Assembly (NCBI RefSeq): GCF_014199435.1
Contig: NZ_JACIJP010000001.1
Coordinates: 496,001-560,000 of the forward strand
DNA length: 64,000 nt
Direction: 5' to 3'
DNA from: Sphingobium subterraneum
GTDB taxonomy: Bacteria > Pseudomonadota > Alphaproteobacteria > Sphingomonadales > Sphingomonadaceae
The notes beneath the pieces were generated by a model. That model ran no database searches. It worked only from the letters and a program-made list of their open reading frames with translations, and had not been told where the DNA came from. Position numbers and translations under genes: made by a program. Every line of letters begins with the position of its first letter. The first letter of the stretch is position 1. Positions 55,024-63,846 of the stretch are shown here, one piece after another.

Positions 55024-56954
55024 CAGAAGTGGCTCCGCAGGCCGAGATAGACGCTGCGACCAAGGCTGCCATAGCCGCTGGCGGTTTCATGGCTTTGATC
55101 GAACAGATTCTCGACGCGCCCAGTTATGGTCAAGCCCTTCATAACTTGCCATTGCGCGCGCAGATCGGTCAGCCAGTAATCATCCAGAACTGTCGAGCCA
55201 CCTATCCGGTCCAGAGTGTGCCCCGAATAGCGTGCCGCGACGCTGGCGGTCAGGCCGAAGGGAAATTCATAACCCAATTCAGCATTGGCGAGGTGGCGCG
55301 GGACGCGGGCCAGTTGCTTGCCGAAGTTGCTGCCTGTTGTGCGGTCTTCGGCCATGACGATGCTGTAATTGCCTTCCAGATAGGCGCCGCCCAGATGCGC
55401 GCTTCCAGCCAGTTCCAGCCCACGGGCATGGGCCTGCTTCACATTGGCGTAATAGCCGAAGCGGGTCGTCGTCGTACCAGGAATATAGCATTGCGCCGGG
55501 AGGGTGCCGCTGGTCGGGCAGAAAGCAAAATCGATGAGATTGTCGGTATCGCGCTCGAACCAGACCGCCGAAATCTGCACATGTTTGCCAAATAATGCCT
55601 GCTCCGCCCCCGCTTCCCAGCCTCGCGCCTTTTCCGGCCGCAGGCTGGCGTCCCCATATTGGCTGAAGAGCTGATAGAGCGAGGGCGCCTTGAAGCCTTC
55701 GTCATAGCTGGCACGCAGCACGGTCGCACCATCGTTCAACGCCCATGCTGCGCCCGCGCTGAATACGGTATTGCCGCCAAAGCGTGAGTGATGGTCATGC
55801 CGCACACCGCCATTGAGCGTCACCCCGGTAATCGGCGTAATACGCGCTTCGCCATAGATACTGTCGATGTCTGCACGCGAGGGCGTGAGCACATAGGGGA
55901 GCGAATTGTTCGCGGGCGAACCATTCGTCATCCGCTGCTCCTCGCGCTCCGCGCCGAATACCAACTCGGCGGCAGGCGAGAGCGTGAAAATGCCCTGATA
56001 TTCATAACGGTGCGAGCGGCCATTGGCGTCGAAGTTCAGTGGCCGGACAGTGCGTGTGGGATCGTAATTCTCGCGATCGGTGCGGCCTTCCAATATCGCC
56101 AACCGATTTTTGAAGCGGCCATCAAGCAGCGCAGCGTTCAGCCCCGCATAGAGCGTCCATTCGCGTGTCAGGCCATAGACCGGAGCATCGCCGGAGAAGC
56201 CATCAAAGTCATTGCGCGCATCCGACCAATAACCGCGCACGTCGACCGAAACGGTGGGAGACAGGCGCAGCGTGGCATTGCCGCTGGCGGATGTACGGCG
56301 ATATCCATCCCGCTCGGTGCCGTTGGAACGCGCCGAAATGCCGTCGGTGATGAAGTTTGATCCAGCGATGCTCCAGTCCAGCACCTCGCTCTTGCCGCCG
56401 ATACCGGCGCGCGCGTTCACCGTCCGCCGCGATCCTGCTTCGAATGCGAAGCGCCCCTCCAGCGGCTTTTCCGGGCGCACCGTCTGGACGTTGATGACCC
56501 CGCCAATCGCATTGCTGCCCCACAGGATCGACTGCGGCCCGCGCAATATCTCGATCCGCGCGATATCGTCCGCCAGCAAGTTGGCGAAATTATAGCCGCC
56601 GTCGGTGGTCGAGGGATCGGCAAGGCGCATCCCATCGATCACCAACACGCTCTGCCCCGAATCCGCGCCGCGAATGCGCAGGCTGGTGGCGGTGCCATAG
56701 CCGCCGTTGCGGGTGAGGCTGATGCCGGGGGTGCGCAGCAAGATGTCCGACACGGCGATCGGCTGCTCGCGCTCAATCGCCGCCTGATCCAGCACGGTGA
56801 CGCTGGAGGACACCCGGTCCTGCTCCACCGGTGTGCGCAGTGCGGTAACAATGATGGTCTTGCTGTCGCTGCCCGCCTCGTCGGCATGGGCGATGGCGGG
56901 AGAGAAAGCGAGAAACAGAGAAATCGTGGAAATCGAGCTATAGATATTGGGCAT
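55023..56954 (-). CDS. btuB: TonB-dependent vitamin B12 receptor BtuB-like
   Basis: 643-aa outer-membrane beta-barrel. Signal peptide (SLFLAFSPAIAHA), TonB-box-like SKTIIVTALRTP, plug domain with GTATSLRIRGADSGQSVLVIDGM and DIARIEILRGPQSILWGSNAIGGVINV, then about 22 barrel strands ending in the aromatic terminus LGLRSHF. Directed to cobalamin by the upstream riboswitch and by the cob genes that follow. First gene of a nine-gene overlapping operon. Confidence 0.93.
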   Translation of the reverse strand: MPNIYSSISTISLFLAFSPAIAHADEAGSDSKTIIVTALRTPVEQDRVSSSVTVLDQAAIEREQPIAVSDILLRTPGISLTRNGGYGTATSLRIRGADSGQSVLVIDGMRLADPSTTDGGYNFANLLADDIARIEILRGPQSILWGSNAIGGVINVQTVRPEKPLEGRFAFEAGSRRTVNARAGIGGKSEVLDWSIAGSNFITDGISARSNGTERDGYRRTSASGNATLRLSPTVSVDVRGYWSDARNDFDGFSGDAPVYGLTREWTLYAGLNAALLDGRFKNRLAILEGRTDRENYDPTRTVRPLNFDANGRSHRYEYQGIFTLSPAAELVFGAEREEQRMTNGSPANNSLPYVLTPSRADIDSIYGEARITPITGVTLNGGVRHDHHSRFGGNTVFSAGAAWALNDGATVLRASYDEGFKAPSLYQLFSQYGDASLRPEKARGWEAGAEQALFGKHVQISAVWFERDTDNLIDFAFCPTSGTLPAQCYIPGTTTTRFGYYANVKQAHARGLELAGSAHLGGAYLEGNYSIVMAEDRTTGSNFGKQLARVPRHLANAELGYEFPFGLTASVAARYSGHTLDRIGGSTVLDDYWLTDLRAQWQVMKGLTITGRVENLFDQSHETASGYGSLGRSVYLGLRSHF

Positions 56955-57138
56955 AGTGTGTCCCCTTTGGTCTGACGGTCCACCCCGTCAGCCGGACAAC
57001 ACGAACACACGCCCGACGCATGCCAACAGCGCACGACGAGACACATGCCGCGCGGCCAGGCCGGCGGGGCAATGCTGTCGTTGCGCGAGGAACATCCTCG
57101 TTCACCCGGCACACCCTGTCCGGACGAAGAACGACTGC

Positions 57139-57303
57139 GTCAGGCAGGTCTCCTGGCTCACGGGTCAGCACCATTTCGGCCGCCTTCTCAGGACTTTATG
57201 CGTCCCAATGGCATATGGCCGATGGCTCTCCGCTTACAGTTGCAGGGGCAGCCGAAGTCTCGAACTCCGTTCCCTTTGAATCCCCTTTCGGGGAACCTGT
57301 CGC
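57139..57303 (-). promoter_or_regulatory. Cobalamin riboswitch controlling btuB-cob operon
   Basis: On the minus strand the conserved core is present: CCCCTGCAACTGTA (57235-57248), GCCATTGGG and CCTGAGAAGGCGG, and a terminal CCAGGAGACCTGCC pairing box (from 57139). This is the B12-box and the adjacent catalytic-like core of the AdoCbl riboswitch family. It lies 185 nt before the btuB start, and probably represses translation or transcription when cobalamin is abundant. Confidence 0.93.
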
Positions 57304-57384
57304 AGCGCGCTGGATAGTGTGCGTTGCAGCATTATGCAAGCCCTGAGCGCTTGCGTTGTTCTTCGCGCTGGCATATCGAGAGGG

Positions 57385-57556
57385 GGCAACGGGTGCCCGC
57401 TAGGGCTTAATCGGGAAGTCCGCAGCAGCCGCAAGGCTGCCATTGGCACTGCTCCCGCAACTGTATCCGGTGAGCGTTCTGCCACTATGCCATTGGGGTT
57501 TCCCCTGAGAAGGCGGCAGAAAGCGCATTGAACCGGAAGTCAGGAAACCGGCCCGA
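57385..57556 (+). promoter_or_regulatory. Cobalamin riboswitch controlling btuM-cobO-cobB operon
   Basis: Plus-strand core: GGGTGCCC near 57391, CCCGCAACTGTA (57454-57465) followed by CGGTGAG, GCCAC at 57481, CCCTGAGAAGGCGGC and the closing GAAGTCAGGAAACCGGCC (57536-57553). It lies about 80 bp from the opposing riboswitch, so both promoters must share this gap. The start of the BtuM-like gene is 198 nt further on. Confidence 0.93.
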
Positions 57557-57753
57557 TGCCGTCGTTCCTTCGCGCGGGCGGGATGTACCGGGTGAATGAG
57601 GGCCAGCCTCCCTTGCGGGGGGACGATCCCTTTGGCGAGCGACACTTGTGTGTACGTTTGAAGGGAAGCCGTGATGACCACCAGAAACTGATCATCCTGT
57701 CCGGGGTTTACGCCCGGCTGCTTCCTCTGTCCCCTTTTGCTGGAGAGTCCGTC

Positions 57754-58326
57754 ATGGCCCGTTTCAAGTCGTTTGATATTGCCGTTTTTACTGCCCTCGC
57801 GCTGGTGATGCTCATCACCCGCTCCCATTCACTGAGCCAGATTATCCACCTGCCCGACACCAGTCTGGCGAGCTTCTTCGTCGCCGGATTTTATATCCGC
57901 TCGCGCCTTGCCATGCCCGCGCTATTCGCGCTTGGGCTGGGGATTGATCTGGTGGTCATCAACGTGATGGGCGGGTCGGATTTCTGCTTTACGCCCGCCT
58001 ACTGGATGCTTGCTCCTGCTTATGGCGTCATGTGGATTGCCGGCCGTTTTGCGTCACGTCGCTTTGGTGCGTCGCTGGGCGCGTTGCCGGTTATCGGAGC
58101 CGTCCTGTGCGGCGCAACGTTCGCTTCAGAATTGCTTTCAAGCGGTGGGTTCTACTGGCTGGGTGGGCGCTTTGCCGAACCCACGTTGGCGGAGTTCCTG
58201 CCGCGTATCGGGCGATATTTCCCCGGCACTCTGATCTCGACCCTGATCTGGGCTGGTGTTGCCGCAGCCTGTCATGCGGTAACCGTACTAATGACTTCAG
58301 GCCAGAACGCAACGCATCGCAAATGA
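57754..58326 (+). CDS. btuM: BtuM-like solitary ECF S-component, probable cobalamin importer
   Basis: 190-aa inner-membrane protein with five to six hydrophobic segments, starting at 57754 after a GGAGAG. The central GGSDFCFTPAYWMLAPAYG carries a Cys at residue 78, which corresponds to the cobalt-coordinating Cys described for Thiobacillus denitrificans BtuM (around residue 80). Alone, without EcfA/EcfT, BtuM-type proteins can import cobalamin. Riboswitch control and the overlap with cobO support this. Family assignment is from length, topology, this Cys and context, not from alignment. Confidence 0.75.
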   Translation: MARFKSFDIAVFTALALVMLITRSHSLSQIIHLPDTSLASFFVAGFYIRSRLAMPALFALGLGIDLVVINVMGGSDFCFTPAYWMLAPAYGVMWIAGRFASRRFGASLGALPVIGAVLCGATFASELLSSGGFYWLGGRFAEPTLAEFLPRIGRYFPGTLISTLIWAGVAAACHAVTVLMTSGQNATHRK

Positions 58327-58925
58327 GCGATGTTGAAAACGCTCGCCACAAGGAGCGCGCGCAAAGGCACAAGGCAGTAGTCGATGCAAAGATCGCCGCC
58401 GCGCAGGAGGACAAGGGTCTGCTGCTGGTGCTGACGGGCAATGGCAAGGGCAAGTCCTCCAGCGCCTTTGGCATGGTGGCGCGGACATTGGGCTATGGCC
58501 GCAAGGCGGCCGTATTCCAGTTCATCAAGGGCGCGGAGAACGTGGGTGAGCGCGCCTTCTTCTCCCGCCATCCCGATGTGATCTGGGAAAAATGCGGCGA
58601 GGGGTTCACCTGGGAAACGCAGGATCGGGAACGCGACATCGCTGCCGCCCGTGCAGGCTGGGAGCAGGCGAAGGTGGCGCTGGCCGATCCTTCAATCAGC
58701 CTGATCGTGCTTGATGAGCTGACCTATCTCGTTACCTATCGCTACCTTGAACTAGGCGAGATTATGCCCGCGATCCTCGCCCGCCCGGCGATGCAGCATG
58801 TCGTCATCACTGGCCGCGCGGCGCATGATGACCTGATCGAGGCCGCCGATACGGTGAGCGCCATTCGCGACGTGAAGCATGCCTTCCGCGCCGGGGTGCG
58901 CGCGCAGGAGGGAATTGATCGGTGA
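58323..58925 (+). CDS. cobO: Cob(I)yrinic acid a,c-diamide adenosyltransferase
   Basis: ATP:co(I)rrinoid adenosyltransferase of the CobA/CobO family, 200 aa. Walker A-type LVLTGNGKGKSSSAFGM near residue 37, AVFQFIKG, and IVLDELTYLVTYRYL. ATGA overlap with the BtuM-like gene: uptake followed at once by adenosylation. Its stop overlaps the cobB GTG. Confidence 0.95.
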   Translation: MSDVENARHKERAQRHKAVVDAKIAAAQEDKGLLLVLTGNGKGKSSSAFGMVARTLGYGRKAAVFQFIKGAENVGERAFFSRHPDVIWEKCGEGFTWETQDRERDIAAARAGWEQAKVALADPSISLIVLDELTYLVTYRYLELGEIMPAILARPAMQHVVITGRAAHDDLIEAADTVSAIRDVKHAFRAGVRAQEGIDR

Positions 58926-60214
58926 ACGTTGACAGCGTCCATTGTCCGGCGCTGCTGGTTTCCGCTCCCGCCTCCGGGCAAGGCAAAACACTGATCACAG
59001 CCGCGCTCGCCCGCCGCCATCGCAATGCCGGGCGGCGGGTGCGTGTATTCAAATGCGGGCCGGATTTCCTCGATCCGATGATATTGGAGCAGGCGAACGG
59101 CGCGGCGGTCTATCAGCTCGATCTGTTCATGTGTGGTGAGGAAAACTGCCGCGCGTTGCTGCATCAAGCAGCGCAGGAGGCTGACCTGATCCTTGTCGAA
59201 GGCGTCATGGGGCTTTTCGATGGCGATCCTTCCGCTGCCGACTTGGCCGCGCGCTTCGGTCTGCCGGTGATGGCCGTGATCGACGCATCGGCGATGGCAG
59301 GGAGCTTCGGCGCGCTGACATTGGGGCTGGAAACCTACCGCGACGATATCGCGGTGAAGGCCGTGCTGGCCAATCGCGTGGCGGGTGATCGCCATGCCGC
59401 TATGTTGAAGGATAGCCTTAGGAGCAGCATCCAATGGCTGGGTGCCCTGCCACGCGATGCGGGCATCGCTCTTCCCGAGCGGCATCTCGGCATCGTGCAG
59501 GCGGGCGAAATCAGCGATCTCGAACAGCGCATCGAACGAGCCGCGAGCCTGCTGCCAGACAGTGCCCTGTGGCTACCCGCCCCGGTGACTTTTCCCGCGC
59601 CGAATGATGCACCTGTCCCCCGTTTGCTCGATGGCCATCGCATCTCCATCGCCCGTGATGCGGCATTCGCATTCATCTACCCCGCCAATCTTGACCTGCT
59701 GCAGGCCATGGGCGCGCACATTTCCTTCTTTTCACCGCTCACGTATGTGGAGCTGCCGGAATGTGATGCCCTGTGGTTGCCCGGCGGATACCCCGAACTG
59801 CATTTGGAAACCTTGTCGTCCAATACCGGAATGATCAGTGCTATCCGTCGACATCATAACGCAGGCAAACCCATCCTCGCGGAATGTGGGGGGATGCTCT
59901 ACTGCCTCGAAAAACTGGATGACGGGCGCGACAAAGCAATGCCCATGGCCGGCATAATGGAGGGCCGCGCCACCATGCAGCCCCGCCTCACGGCACTGGG
60001 TTTGCAGGAAGTGGCGTTTCCACAAGGGACGCTGCGCGGACACACATTCCATTATTCGCTACTGGAGACAACAGCATCGCCCCACGCCGTCGCGACCAAT
60101 CCCAATGGAGGTCATGGCGAGGCGATCTACCGTTCGGGCAGCCTTACGGCAAGCTATGTCCATTTCTACTTTCCGTCGAACCCTGCTGCAGTGGCTGCGA
60201 TACTGAAGCCATGA
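58922..60214 (+). CDS. cobB: Cobyrinate / hydrogenobyrinate a,c-diamide synthase
   Basis: Amidates the a and c carboxylates of the corrin ring using glutamine and ATP. 430 aa from a GTG: P-loop LVSAPASGQGKTLITAAL and FKCGPDFLDP, VEGVMGLFDG, then the glutaminase domain LWLPGGYPELHLE and AECGGMLYCLEKL with the nucleophile near residue 323. C-terminal HFYFPSNP contains the family His. Acts before cobQ. Substrate could be cobyrinate (anaerobic-type) or hydrogenobyrinate (aerobic-type). Confidence 0.95.
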   Translation: MNVDSVHCPALLVSAPASGQGKTLITAALARRHRNAGRRVRVFKCGPDFLDPMILEQANGAAVYQLDLFMCGEENCRALLHQAAQEADLILVEGVMGLFDGDPSAADLAARFGLPVMAVIDASAMAGSFGALTLGLETYRDDIAVKAVLANRVAGDRHAAMLKDSLRSSIQWLGALPRDAGIALPERHLGIVQAGEISDLEQRIERAASLLPDSALWLPAPVTFPAPNDAPVPRLLDGHRISIARDAAFAFIYPANLDLLQAMGAHISFFSPLTYVELPECDALWLPGGYPELHLETLSSNTGMISAIRRHHNAGKPILAECGGMLYCLEKLDDGRDKAMPMAGIMEGRATMQPRLTALGLQEVAFPQGTLRGHTFHYSLLETTASPHAVATNPNGGHGEAIYRSGSLTASYVHFYFPSNPAAVAAILKP

Positions 60215-60276
60215 TCTCTTGGGGATACGGGCAAACGGCTGTGAGTGCTTTTTGTGTAATCTTGTAGACTTACAGA

Positions 60277-60618
60277 TCACTTTCCCCAACCTCCAAGCGA
60301 TTTGGCGATCAGTCGCAAGTAGAAGGCATGTATCCCGACAAACAGGAGCGCCATCAAGGCGATCACGGGGATAACAAAACCTTCTTGGCCGGATCTTGGG
60401 GTGAGAACCATCGACATGACAACCGTTGCGGTGAGGATGCCAGATAACAATATGGGTATAAAAGCCAGTGCAAAGCGGCGCGAGGCCGTTCTGGTCACCG
60501 TGCCATCAAGAAGCCACTGCATTGGCAATCTGACTTCGTGGCGATACCGCCAATTTGCACGCCGCGACATTTCCGCAAGCGTAATTATTGCCATGAGTGA
60601 GACAATGGACTGGATCAT
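60277..60618 (-). CDS. Small hypothetical membrane protein
   Basis: 113 aa from the ATG at 60618 with AAAGG 8 nt upstream. Three hydrophobic segments: an N-terminal SIVSLMAIITLAE, FIPILLSGILTATVVMSMV and VIPVIALMALLFVGIHAF. No family recognised. It is convergent with cobB and lies at the transition to conjugative-element DNA. Confidence 0.55.
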   Translation of the reverse strand: MIQSIVSLMAIITLAEMSRRANWRYRHEVRLPMQWLLDGTVTRTASRRFALAFIPILLSGILTATVVMSMVLTPRSGQEGFVIPVIALMALLFVGIHAFYLRLIAKSLGGWGK

Positions 60619-60843
60619 TCCGCTGACCTTTCTTACTACTGTCTAACGCCCGCACCTGCTATTGCGCCTTGGTCAGAAATAGAAATTGCACCCGTTGTCG
60701 TATGCATGCGTGTTTACCACGATCGCTTAACAATAGCGCATGTCGGGATACGGCACCCAAGCGTCGACGAGCTACGGAATATTGCTTCTATTTTCAAGAA
60801 CACATAATCCATATGACGTCAGACCCACTGCACTGCCCCGCCA

Positions 60844-61227
60844 TCACGTCGCCCGCATCTGGCGCGCGAGCGCATCAAGGCTGTGATCGGCAATAAACGC
60901 GATGCAGCGCCGCTCAAGATCGGCCAGATCGCCGAACAACAACGGCCGGGGGAATGTCACCCCATGCTCCTGGAACATCATCGGAATAAGGATGAACCCG
61001 CAGGTAAGCCCGAGACCATGGGCGCAGCGGATATGATCGTCGAGCCGGGACCTGGGATTACCGCCCTCGATTTCGCGCAGCCAGCGGGCGCCAATACCGA
61101 CGCGGGCGGCAAGACGCTCCTGGGTCAGATGCAGACGCTTGCGATGCTCTTCGATGCGCCGGCCAGAGATATATTTGATTTCCGCAAGAATGGCGTCAAA
61201 TGCGGGATCGGTGCTTTGATGCGACAT
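60844..61227 (-). CDS. XRE family helix-turn-helix regulator
   Basis: 127 aa from the ATG at 61227 with AGGAGG upstream. HTH_3 core: RIEEHRKRLHLTQERLAARVGIG followed by WLREIEGGN. The C-terminal half (about 75-127) contains an unfamiliar RPLLFGDLADLERRCIAFIAD segment. Regulators like this often sit at the edge of integrative conjugative elements; target unknown. Confidence 0.82.
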   Translation of the reverse strand: MSHQSTDPAFDAILAEIKYISGRRIEEHRKRLHLTQERLAARVGIGARWLREIEGGNPRSRLDDHIRCAHGLGLTCGFILIPMMFQEHGVTFPRPLLFGDLADLERRCIAFIADHSLDALARQMRAT

Positions 61228-61369
61228 GCGTGAACCCCTCCTGAGAGTTGGCCAAAGCTTCCGCGCACAATCCGACCTGATCTCTTTGGTGTCATATACA
61301 CCGCAGGGCAATTACCTATCGTTCCCATTTTGGGAAGATCGCATGCTCCTGCCCTGCCCTGTCTTTGGG

Positions 61370-61801
61370 CTAAGTCGCCTGCGTTACCGGCATATCCGAA
61401 TGTGCGACCTGCCTTACCGCCGCAAGTATGTCCTGATCGCTGGCATCGCGCAGGGCAAGCAGTGCCAGTATATAAAGCATCCGTACCGGAGGGGCGGTGG
61501 AAAGTTCGCCCGAACATTCCAGTCGATCGAGAATGACGTTCGTCAGCTCGCTCACCGCATGGGAAGTGCCGACATAATGGGTAATTCCGCCTGCAAAGCT
61601 CCCGCACTCGCGCTCGGTGAGATCTGCAATGAGGTCGGAGAGTTCGGCCTGCCGGAGCAGGAGCATGGCAACATGAAGCGTCATTCCATAAGGGATGAAG
61701 TCCTGGACAAGATGGGCGAGCCGACAATGGCTTGAGAGAAAGAAATCGACGCCCTTTTCTGACAGGAGCAGCTTATATGTTCGCGATGATCTGTGGGTCA
61801 T
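61370..61801 (-). CDS. Hypothetical protein
   Basis: 143 aa from the ATG at 61801 with GAGG 6 nt upstream; an ATG 12 nt earlier lacks such a site. Predominantly helical: RTYKLLLSEKGVDFFLSSH, LHVAMLLLRQAELSDLIADL, SELTNVILDRLE and MLYILALLALRDASDQDIL. No family recognised. Next to the XRE regulator, same strand. Confidence 0.5.
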   Translation of the reverse strand: MTHRSSRTYKLLLSEKGVDFFLSSHCRLAHLVQDFIPYGMTLHVAMLLLRQAELSDLIADLTERECGSFAGGITHYVGTSHAVSELTNVILDRLECSGELSTAPPVRMLYILALLALRDASDQDILAAVRQVAHSDMPVTQAT

Positions 61802-62039
61802 ATCCGGCCTCATGAATGTCCGCTTGCTGACACTCCCCCGCTTTCCTCCCTGTAACTTAGCACGGAAGACTTAAAAATCGGCATTGCTGTGCCGGAACCC
61901 ACTATTTGCGTCCGAAAGAGGGTAGCTAGCGCCCGGGCGATTGCGCGGAACCAAGCGCTGTTCCATCAGGATGGCACATTTCACCACCTGGTGACGGCAG
62001 GCGCGATCCGACCCATCGAAGCTCCCTGCCAACACTGAC

Positions 62040-62390
62040 ATGTCAACAACCGGCAGGCGCGAGGGCGGCTGCACGGAACAATGGAGCCTTGCCGTTTTCA
62101 TGCTCAGCCTCCCGATCTTTCCGTTCATGCTCGTCGCGCTCGGCGTCGGCTATGCCCAGGCCCATCCGGCCCGGCACCGGCTGCCCGTCTCGCAGACACC
62201 AGCGCCGCAGCCGCATCTCGTCGTTGCCGAAGGCGATGGCGGCTTTGTTATCCACGGCGCGATCGTGCGCGCATCACAGAGCATGCAGATATCGCTCCCC
62301 AACATCCCGTTAGGGGACAGCGTTCGGCTCGACCCGCGCCTTCTTCTCTCCTCCAGCACGAAGGAAATCCCCGATGGCGAGACCCGCTAG
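62040..62390 (+). CDS. Hypothetical membrane-anchored protein
   Basis: 116 aa with one N-terminal membrane helix (SLAVFMLSLPIFPFMLVALGVGYA) and a periplasmic tail (HLVVAEGDGGFVIHGAIVRAS and PNIPLGDSVRLDPRLLLSS). The end overlaps the DsbC-like gene by 17 nt, suggesting translational coupling and a role in the conjugation machinery. No ribosome-binding site is obvious at the first ATG; ATG at 62100 is an alternative. Confidence 0.5.
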   Translation: MSTTGRREGGCTEQWSLAVFMLSLPIFPFMLVALGVGYAQAHPARHRLPVSQTPAPQPHLVVAEGDGGFVIHGAIVRASQSMQISLPNIPLGDSVRLDPRLLLSSSTKEIPDGETR

Positions 62391-63192
62391 GTTTACAACG
62401 CTGCGTACCGCAGCCTGCGCGCTTGCGCTGCTCATGAGCGGCAGCGCCGCGCTTGCCGATCCGACGAACGATGGCACGGCGGATGCGAAGCTGCTTGGTG
62501 AAGCGGCCGAAATTGCCCAGCGCCAGCTCCATCAGAGCTTCACGAACCTACAATTCGAGGAGTTTGGACCGGCACCAGTGAAAGGACCGATCTACCAGGC
62601 GATCGCAGGCGGGCGCATCCTCTATTATGCGCCGACGAGCGAACACATTTTGTTCGCGACCGTTTATGACAAGAACGGGGTCAATGTGACGGCACTCACC
62701 CAGGAGGCGAGTACTCGCAAACGGCTGCAGGCCATCGATCCGGCCCAGGCGCTGGTAATCGGCCCTTCTGATGCGCCGAGCATCATCGAGTTCACCGATC
62801 CTGACTGCCCCTATTGCCGGGCGCTCGAAAAATTCTGGGTCGCCAAGGCTGCCGAGGGCAAGCTGGTGCGACGGCTTGTATATTTCGTGAGCGGCATCCA
62901 CCCTGACGCTGCCGCCAAAGCCGAGCATATCCTGTGCTCGCAGGATCAAGCCGCCGCATTCCGCGCAATCTATACGGGCGAAGCACCGAAGGATCTCGCA
63001 AAATGCGCGGTGGGTGCGGCCAAGGTGAAGGCGCATGCCAAGACCGTGCGCGAGCTCGGTATCACTGGCACCCCGACGCTAATCGCCGACGGCAAGCTTA
63101 TCTCCGGATTCCAGCAGGCCGAACTCGAGGCTTTCCTCGAGAGCAAGACTGGCAAGGAAATCCGGAAGGAGGCTTCCAATGCGTCGGACTGA
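62374..63192 (+). CDS. DsbC-like thiol:disulfide interchange protein of conjugation locus
   Basis: 272 aa. Signal peptide (TAACALALLMSGSAALA-D), N-terminal dimerisation-like domain (about 30-120), then a thioredoxin fold with the redox pair in FTDPDCPYCRALEKFW near residue 145, a further Cys pair (ILCSQDQ, LAKCAVG) and cis-Pro in ITGTPTLIADGKLISG. Conjugative F-type systems often encode such isomerases for assembly of disulfide-bonded pilus proteins. Precedes the pilin gene by 208 bp. Confidence 0.88.
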   Translation: MARPARFTTLRTAACALALLMSGSAALADPTNDGTADAKLLGEAAEIAQRQLHQSFTNLQFEEFGPAPVKGPIYQAIAGGRILYYAPTSEHILFATVYDKNGVNVTALTQEASTRKRLQAIDPAQALVIGPSDAPSIIEFTDPDCPYCRALEKFWVAKAAEGKLVRRLVYFVSGIHPDAAAKAEHILCSQDQAAAFRAIYTGEAPKDLAKCAVGAAKVKAHAKTVRELGITGTPTLIADGKLISGFQQAELEAFLESKTGKEIRKEASNASD

Positions 63193-63399
63193 CTCCGGGT
63201 GCTGGCCTGCCGGTCCCCTTCCCACCCCACATGGCGGACACCTGTTTCTCGGCTCCATTGACCAGACGCAGGTGGACCGGAATGCCGGCTCTCGCGGCGC
63301 TTCCCTGGAGCCGCCCACCGCGAGCGTCGGCCGACAGCGATCCCAATCGATGCCGGCAGGCAGCACCTCGGGTGGCTCCCAATTCAAGGAGTTAAGCAT

Positions 63400-63714
63400 A
63401 TGATCCGGAAAATCGGCAGTCGAGCCGTGGGCATCGCCAATATCGGTGTCCCTTTAGCGCTGTTCGCTCTGATGAGCGGCGGCGCCCATGCCTTCACCGC
63501 GCCCGCCGCCGGCGATCTTGGCTACGACATATACGACATCGTCGTGAACAAGGGCGTCAAGGGCCCGCTCGGTTTTGTCGGCGGCGTCGCGGCCTTCCTG
63601 TTTGGCGTCAGCCGCCTGTTTTCCAACATCATGGTCGGCATCCCGACCATCGTTGCCGCTGTCGCGCTGATCAAGTCGGATTCGATCCTGCAGACTTTCG
63701 GCATGGTGATCTGA
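63400..63714 (+). CDS. traA: TraA-like conjugative pilin
   Basis: 104 aa from the ATG at 63400 with AAGGAG upstream. Long signal region (VPLALFALMSGGAHA, cleavage near AHA-FT) and two hydrophobic helices in the mature pilin, GPLGFVGGVAAFLFGVSRLF and IMVGIPTIVAAVALI, the usual F-pilin layout. Assignment rests on size, topology and the neighbouring traL; sequence similarity within the family is low. Confidence 0.78.
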   Translation: MIRKIGSRAVGIANIGVPLALFALMSGGAHAFTAPAAGDLGYDIYDIVVNKGVKGPLGFVGGVAAFLFGVSRLFSNIMVGIPTIVAAVALIKSDSILQTFGMVI

Positions 63715-63846
63715 ATTACGCGGGGCGCTTGGCGGTTCCGGCGTGAACCGACAGTCAATAGCGCCCCGACACGAGCTGGAGGCCGATGGTCGGCCTTCGG
63801 AAAATGACCCCGACGACGGGTGTCATGAAGCAGGAGGAGAAGGGCA

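Noticed and set aside
57400..57828. 142-aa minus-strand ORF and a plus-strand ORF from 57556 in the riboswitch region
   Set aside because: They overlap the cobalamin riboswitch and leader; coding here is implausible. The real gene starts at 57754.
60215..60276. Possible att core just after cobB
   Set aside because: A weak TGTAATC...GACTTACA symmetry is visible, but no second copy is in the window and no integrase is adjacent.
63179..63403. 74-aa plus-strand ORF between the DsbC-like gene and the pilin gene
   Set aside because: No ribosome-binding site of quality, low-complexity Gly/Ser/Pro composition and no family; treated as spacer.
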